Shown here in pieces: positions 1 to 4,860 of a stretch of 5,590 nucleotides of DNA (position 1 is its first letter; every line of letters starts with the position of its first letter). Origin of the DNA: Burkholderiaceae bacterium (GTDB lineage Bacteria; Pseudomonadota; Gammaproteobacteria; Burkholderiales; Burkholderiaceae_F); the NCBI GenBank assembly GCA_013813185.1, contig JACCSD010000306.1, forward strand, positions 1-5,590, given 5' to 3'. The notes beneath the pieces are model-generated. The model was given only the letters and a program-made list of their open reading frames with translations. It was not told the origin of the DNA and made no database searches. Both the position numbers and the translations under genes were made by a program.

Positions 1-121
1 CAACGTTCGGACGTTGGAAAATTGGGAGCAGGGCCGTGCCAAGCCAAACGCACAGGCCGCATTGCTGATAAACATGGTGAGACGCTATCCCGATACCGTC
101 GAAAGGCTGGCCGCCATCTGA
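1..121 (+). CDS. C-terminal end of an Xre/HigA-type helix-turn-helix antitoxin or regulator (partial, 5' end outside window)
   Basis: The frame starting at base 2 reads 39 codons and ends at a TGA at 119-121. The peptide begins NVRTLENWEQGRAKP and continues through a helical tail (LLINMVRRYPDTVERLAAI). The V-R-T-L-x-N-W-E-Q-G-R-x-x-P pattern is the recognition helix and following turn of small Cro/C1-type regulators. These act as antitoxins in HigBA, RelE-like and NadS-type toxin-antitoxin pairs, and the tail length matches that family. By family knowledge, such a protein binds its own promoter and neutralises a RelE/HigB-like mRNA-cleaving toxin, usually encoded just upstream, which would lie outside this window. 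What is seen is only the C-terminal fragment, so the partner and full length are unknown. A stand-alone transcriptional regulator is the main alternative. Confidence 0.75.
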   Translation, partial: NVRTLENWEQGRAKPNAQAALLINMVRRYPDTVERLAAI

Positions 122-320
122 AAAACATGCGGCCGCGGAAGCTCGGCGGCTGCGTGGCGACCCCGATCAGGGCAGCATCAGGGTGTCCCACCAACGATCG
201 ACCGCCTCGTCATAGATGGCATCAGCGCCAGGCGGCCGGCTTCAGATGATGGCGCACCGCCAGCTCATATAAACAACGACACCACCGGGCGTGTGTGGGG
301 CAAGATAAGCGTCGCGCCGT
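122..320. other. Spacer between the antitoxin end and the truncated ATPase; no supported gene
   Basis: The 199 bases between two converging genes contain no convincing complete gene. On the minus strand there are short open stretches in different frames, for example one at 167-241 that ends in IYDEAVDRWWDTLMLP and a stop. These have protein-like composition and could be decayed coding sequence, possibly from whatever once followed the ATPase. I could not assign them to a family. No clear stem-loop with a T-run is visible as a terminator for either converging gene. Confidence 0.4.
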
Positions 321-1628
321 TCAGCCGAAAGACCGCGGAAAGCGCACTGTTCGCCAGCGGTGCCGCGCGGCGCTCGTGAACGGCATGCCAATGTCATCGC
401 GCAAGTTGGTTGCCAGAATCACGAGCCCGTTGAAACGCTCGATCCGCTGCAGCAGATAGCCGACATCGATGTTCGCGTAGCGGTCGTGCGCATCATTGAC
501 TTCCGTGCGCCTGCCGAATAGCGCATCGGCCTCGTCGATCAACAGCGTCGCGCCGGCACGTTCGGCGGCTTCGAACACCGCGCCGAAATTCTTCGATGTC
601 TCGCCGATATATTTGCTCGAAACCGCCGCAAGATCAATTCGCAACACCTCGCGCGACAGCGCTTGCGCGAGAACGTGCGCGGCGAGCGTCTTGCCGGTGC
701 GCGGTGCGCCGTGAAAACAGACGATTGAGCGACCCGACTTGTCATGCTCGCGCGGCGACAGCCCCAACGCGTCGAGCAGATCCCTCGCAATCGCCGGCAA
801 AGGGCCGGCCGGCGCCGCCATCACCGGCGATTCGCACGGCGTTGCGTATTGCTCCACAGCGTCGTCCACCGTGGCGCTCGCCGCTAGCCAGCGCTCGACC
901 GCGTCGACGAGTTCGGCATCGTCCTGCGTCGAAGATTGGTCCAGCTTCGCGAGCCAATCAAAAATCCGCCGTCCGGCCTGCGCCATTGTTCGACTGCGCG
1001 CCACGTTGCGCGCGCCGCCGAGGTACGTTGTGTTCACGCTCTCGACCACCTGCCACATGTCTCGCGCGCCCAACGCCTGCTGCACTTCGGAATCGCCGAG
1101 GATGTCGAGCGCGCGCTGAATGTCGGCCGTCAACTGCGCAGCCGCGAACTTCGCGCCGCCCCACCCATGCCTCGATAGATTCGCCGCCAGATCGCGCGCT
1201 GTCTTTCGCAGCGAAGCATTGGCATCGGTACGCGGCGCAATCAGTGCCGATGCACCGTGCTCACGCGCATACGCTGACACCGCGACGATGAAGCGCAGCC
1301 ACAGCGACAGGAAATCGGAGTTTGGCTCGCCTGCATCCGCATCCCTGTCGGCCGCGGCGCCGAACATTCGCCAGTACGCATTTCGTCGCACACTCTCGGG
1401 CTGCAGTCGATGGGAGCGCCACATCTGCTCCAGCGCCTGTCCAGCACTGCCGCGGCCGAGCGGCAGTTGCCCTTGCTGAAACAGCTCGACGATGCGCTCG
1501 ACCACCTGGAAGAGGCGCATTTCCTCCATCTGGTACGCAAAGTAGATCGCTTGGGCGGCGTACAGGTTTTCCTTGACGATCTGGACATCGCTCTGTGATT
1601 CCAGGTCGGGCAGTTCGATATTCAGCAT
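321..1628 (-). CDS. AAA+ ATPase with a large helical N-terminal domain, apparently truncated in the C-terminal lid
   Basis: The 435-residue product has two parts. Residues 1 to about 270 are mostly helical and I do not recognise them as a named domain. Residues about 278-430 form an AAA+ core with Walker A GAPRTGKT (307-314), a pore-loop-like segment SSKYIGETSKN (337-347), Walker B TLLIDEADALF (361-371) and sensor 1 ATNLRDD (406-412). This resembles the ATP-driven remodelling ATPases related to FtsH/CDC48 and those found in contractile injection and other accessory loci; a link to such a locus is inference. After sensor 1 the family normally continues through an arginine finger and a lid of roughly 80-100 residues. 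Here it ends about 10 residues after an RHRWRTVRFP segment, so the lid with sensor 2 is missing. The start ATG (1626-1628) has no strong ribosome binding site. It was chosen because the preceding in-frame sequence looks non-coding. The gene is convergent with the fragment at the left edge and divergent from the lipoprotein copy at 1760. It is probably non-functional or altered. Confidence 0.8.
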   Translation of the reverse strand: MLNIELPDLESQSDVQIVKENLYAAQAIYFAYQMEEMRLFQVVERIVELFQQGQLPLGRGSAGQALEQMWRSHRLQPESVRRNAYWRMFGAAADRDADAGEPNSDFLSLWLRFIVAVSAYAREHGASALIAPRTDANASLRKTARDLAANLSRHGWGGAKFAAAQLTADIQRALDILGDSEVQQALGARDMWQVVESVNTTYLGGARNVARSRTMAQAGRRIFDWLAKLDQSSTQDDAELVDAVERWLAASATVDDAVEQYATPCESPVMAAPAGPLPAIARDLLDALGLSPREHDKSGRSIVCFHGAPRTGKTLAAHVLAQALSREVLRIDLAAVSSKYIGETSKNFGAVFEAAERAGATLLIDEADALFGRRTEVNDAHDRYANIDVGYLLQRIERFNGLVILATNLRDDIGMPFTSAARHRWRTVRFPRSFG

Positions 1629-1739
1629 GTACGGTAGTGTGCACGCTTACGGCAAATAGATGCGAAGCCGCGACCGCACGTAGGGTCGCCCTTGAATGCA
1701 CCGTCTTCGCAAACGTCACCCAACGTTCTTTTTGTAGAA

Positions 1740-2078
1740 CTCGAGGCTGTTTGAAGCTGATGCGCGCCGACATGCTCGGAATCGCGTTGATCTACAGCGC
1801 GCTCTGGCTAAGTGGCTGCGCGTCGATGATGGATGCGCGCGTCGAGCAACGGATCGCTGCCGAGCAATGACGGCAAGCTCGCGATGGAAGTCGTAGACCT
1901 GCGAGTGGCCGGGTTTCCAGTGGGCACGATCCCGACGATCATTGTCGAGAGACTCATCAATCCTCTGGTGGACTTGTCGGCACCGCCAGCAGCGGCGCGG
2001 GTCACTTCCGTGCAGGTGATGCAGGATTCTCTAGTGCTAACGGCGTCCAGTGCGTTGGCGTATCCGTGAGTGCTGCAT
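1740..2078 (+). repeat. Left copy of a duplicated lipoprotein-gene segment (internally deleted)
   Basis: This segment matches 4861-5590 in the same orientation, with one gap of 392 bases. By eye, the 5' part (1760-1865 against 4880-4985) has 11 differences in 106 bases. The 3' part (1866-2078 against 5378-5590) has 7 differences in 213 bases. The match starts just upstream of the start codons, near a shared CTCGAGG. It runs 9 bases past the stop codon, where the right copy reaches the window edge, so its true right end is not visible. Confidence 0.93.
1760..2069 (+). pseudogene. Broken copy of the DUF2993/LmeA-like lipoprotein gene (internal deletion and frameshift)
   Basis: The ATG at 1760 opens a lipoprotein signal peptide with lipobox LSGC (Cys at residue 20), as in the intact copy at 4880. 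After residue 35 the sequence jumps at 1865/1866 to the part that corresponds to residue 167 of the intact protein. The 392 missing bases are not a multiple of three, so the first reading frame hits TGA at 1868-1870 after 36 residues. The remaining 67 codons (NDGKLAMEVVDL to SALAYP) continue in another frame to the stop at 2067-2069. Only a single C is shared at the junction, so no long repeat mediated the deletion. The signal peptide could still be translated as a 36-residue peptide, but the gene cannot make the normal protein. The 3' frame remains open and nearly identical to the other copy, which suggests recent decay or gene conversion. Confidence 0.92.
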
Positions 2079-2102
2079 CGGGCCGGATCGCGGGGCTTGC
2101 AA

Positions 2103-2146
2103 ATTACTCAATACCCTGAGTAATATTACTCAGTTCATTGAGTAAT
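2103..2146. promoter_or_regulatory. Two abutting 22-bp palindromes, probable operator or RNA hairpin of the downstream ATPase gene
   Basis: Site 1 (2103-2124) and site 2 (2125-2146) each have the form ATTACTCA-N6-TGAGTAAT with perfect 8-bp arms. The spacers are ATACCC and GTTCAT. The two sites touch with no gap, so the four half-sites alternate in orientation and the whole 44 bp is also a near-perfect larger palindrome. The block is very AT-rich in a GC-rich region and ends 15 bases before the ATG at 2162. Two tandem dimer-binding sites for a repressor, possibly the ATPase itself or a local regulator, is the simplest reading. A structured leader that hides the ribosome binding site is the alternative. 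The binding protein is not identified. Confidence 0.8.
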
Positions 2147-2161
2147 TCGTTCTGGCGGATC

Positions 2162-3367
2162 ATGTCTACTTCACGTCAGCCCTCTGTTTATGTGCGCCCA
2201 CAAGCGGAGGTGCTCGCTCGGCGGCTGGCCGAACCGCGCCGCTTCATTCAGGTCATTGCGGGCCCGCGCCAGGTCGGGAAAACGACGCTCGTGCAGTCGG
2301 TAGTGGAAGGCATGAAAGTCCCAGTACGGTTCGTCAGTGCCGACGAACCTGCCCTGCGCGGAAGCGAATGGATTGCGCAGCAATGGGAAGCGGCCCGGCT
2401 CGAAGCAGCGCATGCCGGTGCGGTTCTCATTCTCGATGAAGTTCAGAAAGTCCCGGGCTGGGCCGAGACGGTCAAGCGTCTGTGGGACGAAGATACGCGC
2501 AGCCGGCGTCCGTTGCGAGTGGTGCTGCTGGGCTCCGCTCCATTGCTGGTTGCGCAGGGTTTGGCCGAAAGCCTGGCGGGCCGCTTCGAAGTGCAGCATG
2601 TGCGGCACTGGAGCTACTCCGAGATGCGCCTCGCGTTTGGCTGGTCGCTCGATCAATATGTGTTCTACGGCGGCTACCCAGGCGCCGCACCACTGATCGG
2701 CGAGCCGCCCCGCTGGACGCGTTACGTGGCAGACAGTCTGATCGAAACCTCAATCTCACGTGACGTGCTGCTGATGTCGCGCGTCGACAAACCCGCGCTG
2801 CTGCGCCGCCTGTTCGAGCTTGCCTGCAGATATTCCGGACAAGTGCTGTCGTACACCAAGATGATCGGCCAGCTTCAGGACGCCGGCAACACCACCACAC
2901 TCGCGCACTATCTGCAGCTGCTCGACGGTGCCGGCATAGTCACAGGGTTGCCCAAGTACGCCGCGGATGCGGCACGCCGCCGCGGTTCGAGCCCCAAGCT
3001 GCAGGTGTACAACACGGCGCTGCTCAGTGCGCAGAGCGGCATGACGCTCACCGAAGCGCGGCGCGACGCTTCGTTATGGGGCCGCCTGATCGAATCCGCC
3101 GTCGGGGCGCACCTGGCAAATGCAGCCGCTACCGGCGTCTGCGAACTGGCGTACTGGCGAGAGCGGGATCGCGAAGTCGACTTCGTCGTCACGCGCGCCC
3201 GGAATGTGACGGCCATCGAAGTGAAAAGCGGACGTGCCCTCGGCAATTTGCGCGGCATGGCCGCGTTTACCGAAGCATTCAAGCCTGAGCGCACTCTGCT
3301 CGTCGGCGGCGATGGCATCGGGATCGAGCAGTTCCTTTCGCGCCCGGTAGAGCAGTGGATTGCGTGA
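2162..3367 (+). CDS. DUF4143-type AAA ATPase (AAA_14 core with PD-(D/E)XK-like C-terminal region)
   Basis: The 401-residue product has the order typical of the COG1373 family. An AAA_14 ATPase core has Walker A GPRQVGKT (34-41) and Walker B VLILDEVQK (88-96), then a LLGSAPLL segment (122-129) in the sensor 1 position and the GRFEVQHVRHWSYSEM region (140-155). A winged-helix-like middle follows (about 205-265). The DUF4143 part has LIESAVGAHL (309-318), then REVDFVV (337-343) and AIEVKSG (351-357). The E/D...D...ExK spacing matches a PD-(D/E)XK nuclease-like fold. The family is widespread in accessory regions, but its biochemical role is poorly established; nucleic-acid-related or defence roles are inference. 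The frame is also open from a TTG at 2138, but that codon lies inside the second palindrome. The ATG at 2162 is preferred, with a weak GGCGG 3-7 bases upstream. The length is normal and all motifs are present, so the gene looks intact. Confidence 0.88.
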   Translation: MSTSRQPSVYVRPQAEVLARRLAEPRRFIQVIAGPRQVGKTTLVQSVVEGMKVPVRFVSADEPALRGSEWIAQQWEAARLEAAHAGAVLILDEVQKVPGWAETVKRLWDEDTRSRRPLRVVLLGSAPLLVAQGLAESLAGRFEVQHVRHWSYSEMRLAFGWSLDQYVFYGGYPGAAPLIGEPPRWTRYVADSLIETSISRDVLLMSRVDKPALLRRLFELACRYSGQVLSYTKMIGQLQDAGNTTTLAHYLQLLDGAGIVTGLPKYAADAARRRGSSPKLQVYNTALLSAQSGMTLTEARRDASLWGRLIESAVGAHLANAAATGVCELAYWRERDREVDFVVTRARNVTAIEVKSGRALGNLRGMAAFTEAFKPERTLLVGGDGIGIEQFLSRPVEQWIA

Positions 3368-3422
3368 AGTAACCCGCGCTCTACGCGTGCAGATCGGGCG
3401 CTCGCAGCATCCTCGGAGCCTG

Positions 3423-3470
3423 TGTGGCAAAACCTTGACGTTTATTAACAAACGTCTAGTATTTGCCACA
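3423..3470 (+). promoter_or_regulatory. abiE-type promoter with nested inverted repeats; probable AbiEi operator
   Basis: An outer inverted repeat TGTGGCAAA (3423-3431) / TTTGCCACA (3462-3470) encloses an inner one, GACGTTT (3437-3443) / AAACGTC (3450-3456). A sigma-70-like promoter lies within it: -35 TTGACG (3435-3440), 16 bases, -10 TAGTAT (3457-3462). The right outer arm ends on the A of the abiEi start codon. The expected transcription start, 6-8 bases after the -10, coincides with that start codon, and no ribosome binding site is present, so the mRNA is probably leaderless. Characterised AbiEi antitoxins repress their own promoter by binding inverted repeats, which fits this arrangement. 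Which repeat is the binding site is inference. Confidence 0.78.
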
Positions 3471-4075
3471 TGCCAATAACCGACCGCGACCGCACGCTAA
3501 GGCTCGCCCGCCGCAGAAGGGGCGTGACCTCGCGCGACCTGGCGGCGGCCGGAATCCATCGCCAGGTGTTGACCCGCCTGGTGGCCGAGGAGCAGCTCGA
3601 GCGTGTTGCCCGCGGCCTGTACCGGCTACCGGAGCAGTCCATCACCGAGCATCACGCGCTGGCCGTCGCGGCGGCGGCGGTGCCCCAGGGTGTGGTGTGC
3701 TTGCTTTCAGCGCTGCAGTTCCACCGCATCGGCTCGCAACTGCCGTCACAGGTCTGGATGGCGCTCGATCGCCGTGCGTGGCACCCGGCGCTGCGCTACC
3801 CGCAGCTCCGCATTGTGAGGTACACAGGAGCTGCGCTCACCGAAGGAGTGGAAAGCCACGTACTCGAAGGCCGGGCAGTGCACGTGTACGACGTGGCGAA
3901 GACGCTCGCTGACTGCTTCAAGTATCGCAACAAGATCGGCCTTGACGTTGCGCTTGAGGCACTGCGCGAGGCGTGGCGCGCTCGTCGCTTCAGCATGAAT
4001 GCGTTGGACCGATATGCCGCAATTTGCCGTGTGCAGCGGGTGATGCGACCTTATGTGGAGGCGCTGGTGGCATGA
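3470..4075 (+). CDS. abiEi: AbiEi-type antitoxin, transcriptional autorepressor of a type IV toxin-antitoxin system
   Basis: The 201-residue protein has an N-terminal winged helix-turn-helix (about 16-54: VTSRDLAAAGIHRQVLTRL, then the wing ending GLYRLP). The antitoxin domain follows (about 60-200), with LLSALQFHRIGSQLP (78-92) and VHVYDVAKTLADCFKYRNK (137-155), both characteristic of the AbiEi family. By family knowledge, AbiEi neutralises the nucleotidyltransferase toxin AbiEii without stable complex formation and represses the operon through its winged helix domain. Many AbiE systems give phage resistance by abortive infection. The ATG at 3470 is chosen because the DNA-binding domain begins within 20 residues of it and no better upstream start exists. 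The stop overlaps the next start as ATGA (4072-4075), the usual translational coupling of the pair. The gene looks complete and functional. Confidence 0.9.
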   Translation: MPITDRDRTLRLARRRRGVTSRDLAAAGIHRQVLTRLVAEEQLERVARGLYRLPEQSITEHHALAVAAAAVPQGVVCLLSALQFHRIGSQLPSQVWMALDRRAWHPALRYPQLRIVRYTGAALTEGVESHVLEGRAVHVYDVAKTLADCFKYRNKIGLDVALEALREAWRARRFSMNALDRYAAICRVQRVMRPYVEALVA

Positions 4076-4748
4076 CAGGCACGCGTGCCGGTCTCGCGCG
4101 CTCAGTACAAGTGCGGCTTGCGCGCCATGCGAAGGCCATCGGTGAGGTATGCGGTGTCGCGGTGGAGCCGGATGCCATGGTGTTCCGCGCCGATACGGTC
4201 GTAGTAGCGCCGATCCGCGAGGAGGACGCCTATGGCGGGAGGCGAGTGACGCTGAGAGCCGAGCTCGGCGCGGCAAAGCTGACCATCCAGGTCGACATCG
4301 GCATTGGCGACGCGGTGACGCCCGGGCCTCAATGGCTGGAGTATCCGAGCCTGCTCGACCTGCCCCGTCCGCGCCTGCGCGCGTACCCGCGCGAGACCGT
4401 GGTCGCCGAGAAACTGCACGCCATGGTGCTGCTCGGCACCCGCAACAGCCGCATGAAAGACTACTTCGACGTGTACGCCTTGCTGCGCGAAGACAAGATG
4501 GATGCAACCGAGCTCGCGCATGCCATCGCGGCAACGTTTGAGCGACGCCGGACGCCGCTTCCGGACGGGGTGTTCAGCTGGCCTTAGCAAGTCGTTCGTA
4601 GGCGATGCGACCAAACAGGCGCAGTGGCGCGCGTTCCCTCAGCAAGAATCGGCTCTCAGCGTCGTCGCTCGACGAAATAGTGACCGAGCTTCGCGAACGC
4701 TTAGCTGTGCCGCTCGATCATGCACGCGGACGCAAGGCCGGGGCATGA
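4072..4748 (+). pseudogene. abiEii: Decayed AbiEii-type nucleotidyltransferase toxin (active-site region deleted, two +1 frameshifts)
   Basis: The open frame from ATG 4072 ends at TAG 4585-4587 after 171 residues, while intact members are near 290-300. Residues 1-21 match the family start (LARSVQVRLARHAK). The sequence then goes straight to IGEVCGVAVEPDAMVF, which skips about 70 residues that normally hold the GS/KG...D-x-D metal- and nucleotide-binding motif. Later family segments are present: QVDIGIGD (73-80), YPSLLDLPRPRLRAYPRETV (91-110), AEKLHAMV (112-119) and NSRMKDYFDVYALL (125-138). Beyond the stop the family tail continues in the next frame, GLSKSFVGDATKQAQWRAF (about 4580-4636). It then shifts to a third frame, LSKNRLSASSLDEIVTELRE (from 4638), to a TGA at 4746-4748. 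Each shift is explained by one extra base in a short run (GGGG 4567-4570, CCC 4636-4638), so sequencing error must be considered for those two. The missing catalytic segment cannot be explained that way. The toxin is probably inactive. Confidence 0.85.
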
Positions 4749-4841
4749 CCAACGCGATATATCGACACCATGTGATCGTCCGCTCCGCCGACGCGATTTT
4801 GTTCGTAGAGCGCTGTAAAGCGCGTCGAGCGGTACGGTCGT

Positions 4842-4859
4842 TTGATAGGCCCGTATCAA
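4842..4859. promoter_or_regulatory. Short inverted repeat upstream of the lipoprotein gene (possible operator)
   Basis: TTGATA (4842-4847) and TATCAA (4854-4859) form perfect 6-bp arms around a 6-base GGCCCG spacer, 20 bases before the ATG at 4880. It is absent before the broken left copy, where the matching sequence starts immediately downstream. Six-base arms are easily found by chance, so this is a weak call. The 109 bases from 4749 to 4857 otherwise hold no recognisable gene. Confidence 0.3.
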
Positions 4860-4860
4860 C

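Noticed and set aside
596..1291. Long plus-strand open frame opposite the AAA+ ATPase
   Set aside because: Its product is very rich in Arg, Ala and Pro with no domain pattern, as expected from the antisense of a GC-rich gene.
1725..1740. Inverted repeat GTTCT-N6-AGAAC before the broken lipoprotein copy
   Set aside because: The arms are only five bases, the repeat is not conserved before the intact copy, and chance occurrence is likely.
3746..4534. Long minus-strand open frame opposite abiEi and abiEii
   Set aside because: It is a shadow of the plus-strand genes, with Arg/Ala/His-rich low-information content.
4809..4824. GCGCT-GTAA-AGCGC hairpin as a terminator after abiEii
   Set aside because: The arms are short, no T-run follows, and the G/C pattern is common in this region.
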